A stretch of DNA of 64,000 bases from Catenisphaera adipataccumulans (lineage in GTDB: Bacteria > Bacillota_I > Bacilli_A > Erysipelotrichales > Erysipelotrichaceae), in NCBI RefSeq assembly GCF_014202755.1, contig NZ_JACHHK010000004.1:148072-212071 (forward strand), written 5' to 3'. Below are positions 35,437 to 44,461 of the stretch, in pieces (the first letter of the stretch is position 1; each line of letters starts with the position of its first letter). The position numbers and the translations under genes are program-made. The notes under the pieces were generated by a model. That model was given only the letters and a program-made list of their open reading frames with translations. It was not told the origin of the DNA and searched no databases.

Positions 35437-36516
35437 ATGAAAGCTGCATTAATGTATGGCCCAAATGATATTCGAGTCGAAGAAATAGATAAGCCGGTTT
35501 GTCCGGAAGATGGGCTGCTGATCAATGTACGTGCTGTAGGGCTCTGTGGTTCTGATATTCGAAATTTAACGACTGATTCCCGTAAAGGAAAGTATCCACA
35601 TGTGTACGGCCATGAGGTAGTCGGACAGGTTACAGAAATTGGTCCGAAAGTCGAAGGCTATGCGATTGGAGATAAGTTATATGTGTATCCTGTCGGACAT
35701 TGTGGTCGCTGTGAAGCGTGTCGGTCCGGTCATTCTGAAATGTGTCAATATGGTGATGATTATACAGGGCGCATGGGCGGATTTACTGACTACTATGTTG
35801 TGACGGGCCAACAGCTGTCGAGAGATTCTGTTTTCAAATTGAATCCTGGTCAAGATGAAATTGCAGCAACTTTAGCCGAACCGCTTTCGTCTGTTTATGC
35901 TTGCCAAGACAATATTGATGTACGTTTTGGAGATACTGTCGTTGTAATTGGTGCTGGTCCTATCGGGTGTTTTCATGTTCAGTTAGCGCGAATGCGCGGT
36001 GCGACAAAAATTGCCATGGTCGAACTGAATGAAAAACGTTTGGAAATGGCCCAACGCTTTGGCGCAGATTTGTATATTAATTCTTCAAAGGAAGATCCTG
36101 TCGAAGCTATTCGTAAATGGACAAATGGCAGAGGCGCAGATAAAGTGATATCTGCTACACCTGTTACGGCCACGCAAAATCAAGCCATATATATGACAAA
36201 AAACAATGGAATTACGGTTTGGTTTGGGGGTGTTGCAAAAGGTAAGCTAGCAGAAATCGACTCCAACTATGTTCATTATCATGGTTTATGGATTTATGGT
36301 CATTTTGGAGCAAATAGTATTCAGGTAGAACAGTCTTTCCATTTAGCTTTATCGGATGCATTTCAAGCGGATAAGTTTATTACCCATGTCCTACCTTTGA
36401 GTGAGATCAATAAGGGTATTCATCTGACAAAAACAGGTGAAGCAATTAAAGTGGTTTTAATTCCGAATGAAGAATTAAATAAAGATTTGCTTTCAAGAAA
36501 GGTTAAGGAGGAATAA
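35437..36516 (+). CDS. Zinc MDR alditol-phosphate dehydrogenase (GatD-like)
   Basis: A 359-residue medium-chain dehydrogenase. Catalytic zinc: Cys in LCGSDIRN and His-Glu in YGHEVVGQ. Structural zinc: the four-cysteine loop CGRCEACRSGHSEMC. NAD site: VVVIGAGPIGCFHVQLAR. The closest characterised type is galactitol-1-phosphate 5-dehydrogenase, fitting its place between an aldolase gene and galactitol-type EIIB/EIIC genes. It would oxidise the phosphorylated polyol delivered by the PTS to a ketose phosphate. The exact polyol is not shown by the sequence. Confidence 0.9.
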   Translation: MKAALMYGPNDIRVEEIDKPVCPEDGLLINVRAVGLCGSDIRNLTTDSRKGKYPHVYGHEVVGQVTEIGPKVEGYAIGDKLYVYPVGHCGRCEACRSGHSEMCQYGDDYTGRMGGFTDYYVVTGQQLSRDSVFKLNPGQDEIAATLAEPLSSVYACQDNIDVRFGDTVVVIGAGPIGCFHVQLARMRGATKIAMVELNEKRLEMAQRFGADLYINSSKEDPVEAIRKWTNGRGADKVISATPVTATQNQAIYMTKNNGITVWFGGVAKGKLAEIDSNYVHYHGLWIYGHFGANSIQVEQSFHLALSDAFQADKFITHVLPLSEINKGIHLTKTGEAIKVVLIPNEELNKDLLSRKVKEE

Positions 36517-36518
36517 AT

Positions 36519-36830
36519 ATGTCAGAAAAACCAATTGAAATTCTTGTAGCGTGTGGAAGTGGAATTGCATCGAGTTCTGTTGCTGCTGAGGCAGTAAAGA
36601 AAATTTGTAAAGAGGCGAATATTCCAGTTAATGTTCATAAAGGAACGGTTCAGACTATTCAGTCATCATCAAAAAATATGGATATTGTTATGACGACTTC
36701 GAATTTTCGCGGCACTATTGATAAACCTCTTATTAAGGTTTTTGGTCTTATTTCCGGTATTGGAAAGGATAAAGTCGAAAAGCAGATCATCGATACGTGT
36801 AAAGAAATTATGGCCAATCGGTCTGAATAA
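36519..36830 (+). CDS. gatB: PTS EIIB component, galactitol type
   Basis: A 103-residue cytoplasmic phosphocarrier. The phosphorylated cysteine is Cys12 in LVACGSGIASSSVAAE, the usual P-loop of lactose/galactitol-type EIIB. It takes phosphate from EIIA (downstream) and gives it to the sugar bound by EIIC. It lies two bases after the dehydrogenase gene with a ribosome site AAGGAGG. Confidence 0.92.
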   Translation: MSEKPIEILVACGSGIASSSVAAEAVKKICKEANIPVNVHKGTVQTIQSSSKNMDIVMTTSNFRGTIDKPLIKVFGLISGIGKDKVEKQIIDTCKEIMANRSE

Positions 36831-36854
36831 TTAGATTAGAAAAAGGAGAGAAAC

Positions 36855-38111
36855 ATGGATGTATTAATGAATATTGTCCAAACTTTATTGGGCATGGGAG
36901 CAACGGCGTTATTGCCGATCATGATTTTAATTTTAGGCTTGGTCTTCCGTATGAAATTCGGAGACGCATTAAAAGCTGGTTTACTAGTTGGTATTGGTTT
37001 CAACGGATTAGGTTTGGTAATCAATTTATTGTTTACGACGATTCAGCCGGCGATTGATTACTATTCTGCATTGGGACACGGTTATACAGTAACAGATATG
37101 GGATGGGCAGCCGTCGGTGCGGCTTCTTGGTCGGTTCCATTTGCACCGTTAGTAGTTCCTGTTATTTTTTTGATCAACGTTATCATGATTCGCTTAAAAA
37201 AGACAAATGTCATGAATGTTGATATCTGGAATTTCATCCATATGTTGATTCCAGGTGCGCTGGCATATGCATTGTTCGATAACATGTTAATTGGTATCGT
37301 TGTTACTTTGATTATGGCAATCATTGCCATCAAGTTTGGTGAACATGTTGCACCGGCTTGGCAGGATTACTACGGTCTAGAGGGTACTACTTGTACAACT
37401 GCATCTTATATCATGATGTATCCAATCTTTGAATTGTTGGATAAATTGTATGATAAGATACCAGGATTGAACAAAGCAAATATTAATGTTGATCAATTAT
37501 CTCAGAAATTGGGTGTTTTCGGAGAATCTTCTTTTATCGGTGTTGTTGTTGGAATTATTTTAGCATTGCTGACAAAACAGGATATTACTGGTATTTTCCA
37601 GATGGCGATTGGTTTTGCATCGGTATTGGTTTTAATTCCACGCATGGTTGCCGTCATGATGGAAGGTATCACGCCGATCGGCGGTGCTGCCAACGAATTT
37701 ATGTCGAAGTGGGTCGGTGAGGATGATACTTTGCTGATTGGTATGGATGTTTGCTTAGGATTAGGTGATCCGACTTGTATCGTTGTTACAGCAATCATGA
37801 TTCCATATACAATTCTTTGTGCCTTTATTATTCCAAATATGAGTTACTTCCCGGTTGGTATTCTGTCTGTTGTATGCTATACCGTTGTCATGCCGACTTT
37901 GGCTCACCGAGGAAACTTTGTTCGTACCATTATCTCTTGTATCCTCATGATTACTTTTATTGCTTGGGCAACGAATGTCTTTGCTCCGGAAGCAACTATG
38001 ATGGTTTCGACAACCGGATTGAAAGTCGATGGCATGGTAACCGACTCGTTCTTTGGTTACAACTTGATGAACGTATTGCTTGAAGTCATTCACCGTGTAT
38101 TCATGATGTAA
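36855..38111 (+). CDS. gatC: PTS EIIC component, galactitol type
   Basis: A 418-residue membrane permease of the galactitol EIIC family with about ten to eleven hydrophobic segments. Family features: the N-terminal ALLPIMILILGL segment, GLLVGIGFNGLGL and the VPFAPLVVPVIFLINVIM region. It forms the sugar channel with the EIIB and EIIA encoded on either side. AAAGGAGAG precedes the start. Confidence 0.92.
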   Translation: MDVLMNIVQTLLGMGATALLPIMILILGLVFRMKFGDALKAGLLVGIGFNGLGLVINLLFTTIQPAIDYYSALGHGYTVTDMGWAAVGAASWSVPFAPLVVPVIFLINVIMIRLKKTNVMNVDIWNFIHMLIPGALAYALFDNMLIGIVVTLIMAIIAIKFGEHVAPAWQDYYGLEGTTCTTASYIMMYPIFELLDKLYDKIPGLNKANINVDQLSQKLGVFGESSFIGVVVGIILALLTKQDITGIFQMAIGFASVLVLIPRMVAVMMEGITPIGGAANEFMSKWVGEDDTLLIGMDVCLGLGDPTCIVVTAIMIPYTILCAFIIPNMSYFPVGILSVVCYTVVMPTLAHRGNFVRTIISCILMITFIAWATNVFAPEATMMVSTTGLKVDGMVTDSFFGYNLMNVLLEVIHRVFMM

Positions 38112-38135
38112 TGATGTTTGGAAGGATGTGAGCCA

Positions 38136-38594
38136 ATGAGCCAGATGAAATATTTTGCCATTGAGGGACATGCAAAAAGTGATTTTGAAGCTATTTCTCT
38201 TTGCGCACAGAAATTAAAAAAAGAAGGGTATGTAACCGATCAGTTTGAAAGCAACTGCATCAATCGAGAAAAGCAATATCCTACTGGTCTGCCGACCGTT
38301 GTTCCGGTCGCAATGCCACATTCAGAAGCGTCAGGAGTAATTGATAATGCAATCTGCATGCTGAAGCTGGATCAACCAGTAGATTTCCGACGCATGGATG
38401 ATGAAACGCAGCTGATCAATGCAAAAATGGTATTTAATTTGGCACTGAAAGATACAAGCCATATGTCTGTCCTGCAACATTTAATGGGATTATTTGCCGA
38501 TACAAATAAAATGGAGGACATTTATAATACTGACGTTGAAGATTTACCACGTAAATTAGAGGCTTACATCAATCAAGGTGAACAAGCAGATTAG
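38136..38594 (+). CDS. gatA: PTS EIIA component, fructose/mannitol type
   Basis: A 152-residue EIIA of the PTS_EIIA_2 family. The phosphorylated His is in VAMPHSEASGV. It passes phosphate from HPr to the EIIB of the operon and probably also affects the EIIA/EIIB-bearing regulator. The start at 38136 is chosen for the GGAAGGA site upstream. The gene is followed by a hairpin AGCCACA/TGTGGCT (about 38610-38630) without a T run, perhaps a processing or partial attenuation point. Confidence 0.9.
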   Translation: MSQMKYFAIEGHAKSDFEAISLCAQKLKKEGYVTDQFESNCINREKQYPTGLPTVVPVAMPHSEASGVIDNAICMLKLDQPVDFRRMDDETQLINAKMVFNLALKDTSHMSVLQHLMGLFADTNKMEDIYNTDVEDLPRKLEAYINQGEQAD

Positions 38595-38654
38595 AAATAG
38601 ATTGTAGGAGCCACAGCTGAATTGTGGCTTCTGCTTATTATAAGGAGCGTATAT

Positions 38655-39251
38655 ATGTCTTTAAAGAAAATAGAATGTCGTTATACGAATAGTGAAGCAA
38701 TTATTCAAGAATACATTCAAACAACAAATAAACAGAATGATATTCCTATCATTAGTGTAATGATATTAGGAATTCTAATTGGAATTCGCGGCATGTATGC
38801 GAACCCGAATTCTGCAACAAACTATGTGTGGTTTGGTATTGCAGCCTTGATGGCTTTTAGTGAGTTGTTTTCGACGAAGTCGCGTATTGCGAAACGGCAA
38901 ATGAATCGATATCAAAAAAAATATGGCCGCATTAATAATAAGGTTGAAGTGACTTTGGGTGATAAAGTATATTATTCGATAGATGGTCACAGTATTAGTT
39001 ACAAATGGCGATCGATTATTGGTGTGAATGAAACGGAAAATTTATTAATTTTATCGTATCCAAGTGAAATGATTCCTCTAAAAAAAGCAGGAATCCGTAA
39101 TGTAGAGATCGATCAAGTTCGTGCTTTTATCAAGGATCATATCGCACAGGATAAAGAACTGATGGAAGAAGAAAAAGTGAACAGGAAATCGGTCCGAAAA
39201 CAAATTCGTAAAGAAAAAAGAATGAACAGAATGAAACAAGAGAAAAGGTGA
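38655..39251 (+). CDS. YcxB-like membrane protein
   Basis: A 198-residue protein. Two membrane helices lie at about residues 35-50 and 57-75, followed by a soluble YcxB-like domain (KVEVTLGDKVYYSIDGHSIS, YKWRSIIGV) and a strongly basic C-terminal tail rich in Lys and Arg. No function is known for this family. It lies inside the PTS operon with an AAGGAG site, four bases before the glycerol-1-phosphate dehydrogenase gene. The link to sugar use is by position only. Confidence 0.7.
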   Translation: MSLKKIECRYTNSEAIIQEYIQTTNKQNDIPIISVMILGILIGIRGMYANPNSATNYVWFGIAALMAFSELFSTKSRIAKRQMNRYQKKYGRINNKVEVTLGDKVYYSIDGHSISYKWRSIIGVNETENLLILSYPSEMIPLKKAGIRNVEIDQVRAFIKDHIAQDKELMEEEKVNRKSVRKQIRKEKRMNRMKQEKR

Positions 39252-39255
39252 GAAT

Positions 39256-40542
39256 ATGAAAATAGATGTAAATAAGATTCGTGCACTCTGTGATCCAGAA
39301 AAGAATCAGAAAATTGAGGTTGATGATTTGATCATTGAGCGCGGTGCACTTCAAAAATTACCTCAAGTTCTGAAGGAAAGGTATCCGCAATATAAAAATA
39401 TTGTGATGATCTGTGATCAAAATACGTATAAAGCTGCTGGCCAAAAAGTTGAAAAATTACTGCCAGATGTACATACGATTATCTTAGATCCGACGAATTT
39501 ACATGCGGATGAGCACGGTGTTGGGTTAGCGGAAGATGGATTGAAGCAGTATCCGGACGTAGATTTCATGATTGCATGCGGTTCTGGCACAGTCCATGAT
39601 ATTACACGCTATCATGCTTATAATAAGAAGATCAACTTCTTATCAATCCCGACCGCAGCATCAGTTGATGGCTTTGTATCGACTATGGCAGCGATGACGT
39701 GGAAAGGTATGAAAAAGACGTTTACTGCCGTAAGTCCGATCTTTGTTTTAGCAGATACAGATATCTTTGCCAATGCGCCGAAACGTCTGACAGCCAGCGG
39801 AGTCGGTGATTTATTAGGAAAGTATACAGCACTTTGTGATTGGCGCATTGCTTCAGCAGTGACGGGGGAATACATCAGCTGGCCGATCGTAAACTGGGAA
39901 TATGAGATCTTACAAGATCTGGTGAACAATTTGGACGGTATCGGATCAGGAGATGCTGCAGCTTATGAAAACTTGATGTACGGTTTGCTGCTAAGCGGAC
40001 TGGCCATGCAGATCATGACTTATTCACGACCAGCTTCTGGTTGTGAGCATCATTGTTCGCACCTTTGGGAAGAAGCAGCCATTAACGAACCAATCGATTA
40101 TCTCCATGGTGAAAAAGTTGGAGTCGGTTTGTGCATCACTTCTGCCGTTTATAAGAAAGCGCTGGTAAAATTAAAGGAAGGCAATTACACGGTCAAGGAT
40201 CATATGGATGTAGAAGTTGACTTTATCAAAGAGCATTTTAAGAATCCAGTCCTGCAGGCTGAAATCTTGAAAGAAAATGAGGATAATGTCATGGCGGGTA
40301 TTACTGGACAGCAGCTCAAAGATCACGAAGGAGAAATTATTAAAATTTTGGAAGATCTGCCAAGCGCAGAGCAGGAAATTGCTTGGCTGAAACGGGTTCA
40401 TGGAGTTACAACACTGCCGGAAATTGGTCTGGATGAAAGTCTGCGTCCATTGACGTTAAAATTAAGTCCATATGTTCGTCATCGCTTAAGCTTTATGCGG
40501 CTTTTGAAATTCTATAGCTTCTATGATGAAATTATCGCATAG
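39256..40542 (+). CDS. araM: Glycerol-1-phosphate dehydrogenase (AraM/EgsA-like)
   Basis: A 428-residue enzyme of the iron/zinc dehydrogenase superfamily, G1P dehydrogenase branch, which reduces dihydroxyacetone phosphate to sn-glycerol-1-phosphate. Visible sites: the NAD motif ACGSGTVHDITRYHA, the IPTAASVDGFVS segment typical of AraM, the metal Asp in GVGDLLGKYTALCDW and His residues in GCEHHCSHLWEE and YLHGEKVGVG. In B. subtilis the homologue araM lies in the arabinose operon next to the phosphatase gene araL. Here too a NagD-like phosphatase gene follows at once. Confidence 0.92.
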   Translation: MKIDVNKIRALCDPEKNQKIEVDDLIIERGALQKLPQVLKERYPQYKNIVMICDQNTYKAAGQKVEKLLPDVHTIILDPTNLHADEHGVGLAEDGLKQYPDVDFMIACGSGTVHDITRYHAYNKKINFLSIPTAASVDGFVSTMAAMTWKGMKKTFTAVSPIFVLADTDIFANAPKRLTASGVGDLLGKYTALCDWRIASAVTGEYISWPIVNWEYEILQDLVNNLDGIGSGDAAAYENLMYGLLLSGLAMQIMTYSRPASGCEHHCSHLWEEAAINEPIDYLHGEKVGVGLCITSAVYKKALVKLKEGNYTVKDHMDVEVDFIKEHFKNPVLQAEILKENEDNVMAGITGQQLKDHEGEIIKILEDLPSAEQEIAWLKRVHGVTTLPEIGLDESLRPLTLKLSPYVRHRLSFMRLLKFYSFYDEIIA

Positions 40543-40543
40543 T

Positions 40544-41350
40544 ATGATCACAGATAAAGATGAAATAAAAGCAAGAATGAAGGCCATTAAGACCTTCATT
40601 CTTGATATGGACGGAACGATCTATCTGGGCAATGATATTTTTCCCTATACCCGTCGCTTTTTAGATCGTGTAGAAGAAACCAACCGCAGCTATTATTTCT
40701 TCACCAATAATTCCTCCAAAGATCTGCAGGCCTATATCGATAAGCTGGACAAGATGGATATTCCCATCACCAAGGAACAGATGATGGTCTCCACGGATGT
40801 CATCCTGGAATATTTAAGCAGCCATCATCCCGGTGCCAAGCTGTATGTCGTCGGTACGCCGGCTCTGTTACGGGCGTTCACGACGGCCGGCTGGACCTTG
40901 GATGATGAAGATCCGGATGTCGTGATCCTCGGCTTTGATACGACCCTGACCTATGAGAAGTTAAGCAAGCTATGTACCTTCATCCGACACGGCAAGACGT
41001 ATTATGGCATCAACCCGGATCTGAACTGTCCGGTGGAAGGCGGCGAGTTCATCCCGGACTGCGGCAGCATCGCCCGCTGCGTGGAATCCAGTACCGGCGT
41101 GTATCCGGAATTTTTCGGCAAACCGAGCCGCCGGACGTTGGACTACATTGTCAAGGCGACCGGTCTGAAACCGGAAGAGATCGCCATTGTCGGCGACCGA
41201 TTGTATACGGATATCGCCGTAGCCGACAACAGCGATGTGCTCAGTATATTGGTATTAAGCGGAGAAACAAAGAAAGAAGATGTACCTGAGAGTAAGCACC
41301 AACCAGATATCATGATAAAAAATATAGGCGAACTAGCAAAGCTTTTATAA
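40544..41350 (+). CDS. HAD-superfamily sugar phosphatase (NagD/AraL-like)
   Basis: A 268-residue HAD IIA phosphatase. Motif I is FILDMDGTIYLG, motif II is FFTNNSSKD, the cap follows, and motifs III/IV are KPSRRTLDYI and IVGDRLYTDI. It probably removes phosphate from the sugar phosphate or glycerol-1-phosphate formed by the operon. The start is uncertain: 40544 is one base after the araM stop, suggesting reinitiation; ATG codons at 40523 and 40577 are also in frame. The middle of the gene (about 40600-41240) is clearly richer in G+C than both its ends and its neighbours. It is the last gene before a terminator. Confidence 0.88.
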   Translation: MITDKDEIKARMKAIKTFILDMDGTIYLGNDIFPYTRRFLDRVEETNRSYYFFTNNSSKDLQAYIDKLDKMDIPITKEQMMVSTDVILEYLSSHHPGAKLYVVGTPALLRAFTTAGWTLDDEDPDVVILGFDTTLTYEKLSKLCTFIRHGKTYYGINPDLNCPVEGGEFIPDCGSIARCVESSTGVYPEFFGKPSRRTLDYIVKATGLKPEEIAIVGDRLYTDIAVADNSDVLSILVLSGETKKEDVPESKHQPDIMIKNIGELAKLL

Positions 41351-41386
41351 AAAAAGAACCGATTGTGACAAAGCAATCGGTTTTTA
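41349..41386. terminator. Bidirectional terminator after the galactitol-type operon
   Basis: Nine-pair stem AACCGATTG/CAATCGGTT, flanked by A and T runs. It also lies downstream of the minus-strand LevR-like gene. Confidence 0.85.
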
Positions 41387-41482
41387 TATGCAAAAGTAGC
41401 TGCAGCGAATTCTTAGAGCTTCATGATCTTAAATAACGTGAATTCATTAAATAATTGTTGTTAATGAAAATTCATTTCATAT

Positions 41483-43783
41483 TTACGATAAATGACTCTC
41501 AATAACTTGTCCAAGAGTAAGGTAATCAAGCTCGGTTAAGTGATGACCATTAAAAATTTTAGGATCCTTTGTATTTTCTTGAATTATATGAACCAAAGAA
41601 TTTTCTTGATATTGTTCTTTTGCCGTGCGGAGTAGAATATTATTTTCATGTTCAAACAAGATGCAGTTGCAATGAAAAATAAAATTTCGAATAAGAAGAT
41701 TGCTGAGAGGGACATCTATCTTTTTCGTGATCTTTTTTAAAAGCTTATAAAACTGTTCATTTGTTTCAAAGTTATTAATACCTGGCATGACTTTGTTAAT
41801 TAATATGAGTTCCGGATCGTCGGTCCTTTCGGCATATTGATTTAGATCGCAGTTCTTAAGATACTCTTTTTCATAATTTTTTTGTACTAATATATCTGGC
41901 GTAATATTTAATACATTAGTATTATTCTTGACGACTTCACTAACTGTTTTTAACAACATTAAAAATGATGTTAATTTGTTGCAGTGGGAAAGCGTACTGG
42001 AATAAATGAAAAAGCGATTGCCGATTTTTGAGCGATATTTCGAATCAGTAAAAAGGATAATTCCTTGGCCCTTGTCATAAGGGAGTACCTGATTAAAAAT
42101 ATGTTCAATTTGATCATCGATTTTCTGATTAGCTTCATCTGTCAAAAAAAATATATGAATGATGTTCTTCTGAAAATATAAATTCAATAAATTGGCGTAT
42201 TGCTCAATTAATAAATCATATTTTGAAATTAATATAATTGGTATATTTGTTCCTTTAACTAATGTATTTGTTTTCTTCAATATTGAATTTATCATTTCTG
42301 CTGTATCGGATGATATTTTGTATTTCTGATTCTCTAAAGAATTAGAAATACGATGTGTGATGTTCTTCATCTCATCTGATTCTTCTGTTGGAAAAACTCT
42401 TTTATTTAATGATGATGGATGCAGAATTTCTTCCATTATTTTATATGATGTATAGTTTAACAAATCCGGCTGATGAGAAAATAAATGTTTATTAATGATT
42501 TTACGCACGGCATACAGGCTAGTGTTCAATTTTATATCGCTGTATTCAAGCGGTCCATTATAAGAAATAAAATTGTAATAGTAAGTCTGTGCTTGATTCG
42601 GATGCCATACCGTTGTATTTAAGTAGTTTTTCTTGAATTCTTCTTTATTTTCTTCTTTGATTATTTGATCATATGTTATATTTGGCGGAATGACTAATAC
42701 ATCAGCAATAGGGAATGTATCTAGTACAAGTCTTGTATGGCTGCATTGTAAGAAATCTTGTATTAATTCTTCATCTAAAACAATATCATTTTGATCAGCA
42801 TGTTGATTAGCAAGAAATAATGAATACGAAACAAGTTGTACAACATTTTCCTTCATTTGATGAATGTTAATTGTGTTTTCATATAATGTTTCAGCAAAGC
42901 CTCTAGTAAGTTTAATCGTCCGTGAAACTCGCTGTGCTTCATTTTGGATAAAAAGAATCAATAAATCAAAATATTCAATTAACGGTCGATTTTTGATAGA
43001 AGGAAATTTTAAATAATAGGGTGTGTACTGTAAAAAAGGAATATTGTCCGTTTCATTTGTACATATAAGCGCAAGTATAAACTTTTGAGACTGATTTAAA
43101 AAAGCAATATCCATACGCTGGAGAATCGTATTGATCATTGTTTTATCAATTTTCTGATTGGCAATAAGTGCTATTGTTATTATTTGTTTTTCAAGAATTT
43201 TGTTTATGTATTGATCGATATGATTGAAGAAATCAAAAAAGTCAAAATAATGTATTTTCTGAGAATTTGGAATTAATGATAATTCAATGCATCGGGTATG
43301 GATTTCTTCTAAAAAATATTTTTTTCCAGTTCCTGGTTCGCCTTGCAGGACAATAATTTTGGCCATGTTGCGAGGTAAATAAAAGAAACTTAAAATTCTG
43401 TTTATGTTTTCATAAAGCGATCCATTTTTATTTGCACCGATCATATGAAAAGACTGAGCAAAACTTGTTTGGTTTGGCTGATTTTGAAATTGTAGATAAC
43501 TTGAAATGCCTTTTTCTTTTCCGATCACGTTCGGCAGATCAGAAAAAGGAAAATGCTCAAGCAGGCTGGAACGAGAGATATATTTAGTCGGGCGTCCCGT
43601 TATTTTTATAAGTTTTTCTTCACGAAATAATTCATTGAGAATTCTTGAAACGTTCGTTCGGTCTTGATAAAGTTCTTTGGCGATCGTGACAGCGGTGTTG
43701 TGTTCAAAATCAAAACGATTTTCTGATAAATTTTTTTCTGTCTCTTTTTGAATGAATTGATAGATGAGTTGTTTGTTTGTCAT
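41483..43783 (-). CDS. LevR/ManR-like PTS regulator, degenerate AAA+ domain
   Basis: A 766-residue protein with an N-terminal winged helix (about 28-70), then a domain aligned with the sigma-54 activator AAA+ module. It begins MIGANKNGSLYENI and has a Walker A-like GEPGTGKK (148-155), and ends with the RPLIEYFDLLILF and NIHQMKENVV segments typical of LevR. The GAFTGA loop and a clear Walker B are absent. PRD-like helices follow. A mannose EIIA-like domain (about 500-620) has lost the usual phospho-His. It is divergent from a mannose-type PTS operon that it likely regulates, probably without sigma-54. The coding sequence is very AT-rich. Confidence 0.8.
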   Translation of the reverse strand: MTNKQLIYQFIQKETEKNLSENRFDFEHNTAVTIAKELYQDRTNVSRILNELFREEKLIKITGRPTKYISRSSLLEHFPFSDLPNVIGKEKGISSYLQFQNQPNQTSFAQSFHMIGANKNGSLYENINRILSFFYLPRNMAKIIVLQGEPGTGKKYFLEEIHTRCIELSLIPNSQKIHYFDFFDFFNHIDQYINKILEKQIITIALIANQKIDKTMINTILQRMDIAFLNQSQKFILALICTNETDNIPFLQYTPYYLKFPSIKNRPLIEYFDLLILFIQNEAQRVSRTIKLTRGFAETLYENTINIHQMKENVVQLVSYSLFLANQHADQNDIVLDEELIQDFLQCSHTRLVLDTFPIADVLVIPPNITYDQIIKEENKEEFKKNYLNTTVWHPNQAQTYYYNFISYNGPLEYSDIKLNTSLYAVRKIINKHLFSHQPDLLNYTSYKIMEEILHPSSLNKRVFPTEESDEMKNITHRISNSLENQKYKISSDTAEMINSILKKTNTLVKGTNIPIILISKYDLLIEQYANLLNLYFQKNIIHIFFLTDEANQKIDDQIEHIFNQVLPYDKGQGIILFTDSKYRSKIGNRFFIYSSTLSHCNKLTSFLMLLKTVSEVVKNNTNVLNITPDILVQKNYEKEYLKNCDLNQYAERTDDPELILINKVMPGINNFETNEQFYKLLKKITKKIDVPLSNLLIRNFIFHCNCILFEHENNILLRTAKEQYQENSLVHIIQENTKDPKIFNGHHLTELDYLTLGQVIESHLS

Positions 43784-43821
43784 AATACCTCGATTTTTTT
43801 AGTGATTCTTTCGTTATGAAT

Positions 43822-44017
43822 AGTACACATTGATGAATTTTATCGAAAATAAAAGATACACTATGATTAATTTAAGTATACACTAAAAATGAAAAAATAG
43901 AATAAATACTTTAAATAAACGTTTTATTAGTGTATCACAGAATAAAAACGCATGAAATTTGTTGTTTTTTATTTTTATCAAAGTTCTGCTATAGTGAAGT
44001 TGGTTCAAGTGTACACA
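43822..44017. promoter_or_regulatory. Five copies of an AGTGTACACT-like palindrome between divergent genes
   Basis: Related motifs occur at 43822-43829 (AGTACACA), 43855-43864 (GATACACTAT), 43875-43884 (AGTATACACT), 43929-43938 (AGTGTATCAC) and 44008-44017 (AGTGTACACA). The last contains a perfect GTGTACAC palindrome. No sigma-54 type TGGC-n8-TTGC promoter was found; a TGCTATAGT extended -10 lies near 43988. The repeats are good candidates for operators of the LevR-like protein. Confidence 0.5.
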
Positions 44018-44052
44018 TGCCAATAAATTATGAGCGGAGGGATGAAATACAA

Positions 44053-44460
44053 GTGATAAATGTGATAATAGCAACGCATGGTTCGTTAGCGAAAGGATTC
44101 AAGGATGCAGCGGAAACAATCATGGGGCCTATAGAAAATCTGGATTGCTATCATCTTACAATGGATGCAAGTATCGATCAATTTACAGATGAATTGATAC
44201 AAGGTATTTCAGAAAAAGACGGTGATGTCATCGTGCTTACAGATTTATTAGGTGCAAGTCCTTATAATGCGACGATACGCGGCATCAGTAAGTTTTCTGA
44301 TCGAAATATAGTATGTATTACTGGTGTTAATTTACCAATAGTTCTGGAATGTGTAATGAAGCGAAATGATATGGAAATATATGATTTAGCCGATTATTTG
44401 ATTTCGCTTGGCAAAGAGGGCATCACACAGCTCTCATACAAAAAGTTTAACGAGGTGTAA
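44053..44460 (+). CDS. PTS EIIA component, mannose/fructose/sorbose family
   Basis: A 135-residue EIIA-Man domain. The phosphorylated His is in IIATHGSLAKGF, and the VIVLTDLLGASPYNA segment is typical. The start is taken as GTG at 44053, with GGAGGG eleven bases upstream; upstream ATG codons in frame lie in the operator region and have no ribosome site. First gene of a four-component mannose-type PTS. Confidence 0.9.
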   Translation: MINVIIATHGSLAKGFKDAAETIMGPIENLDCYHLTMDASIDQFTDELIQGISEKDGDVIVLTDLLGASPYNATIRGISKFSDRNIVCITGVNLPIVLECVMKRNDMEIYDLADYLISLGKEGITQLSYKKFNEV

Positions 44461-44461
44461 A

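Noticed and set aside
38608..38631. Hairpin after the galactitol-type EIIA gene as a full terminator
   Set aside because: It has a good stem but no T run, and the operon genes continue just after it; at most it causes partial stops or processing.
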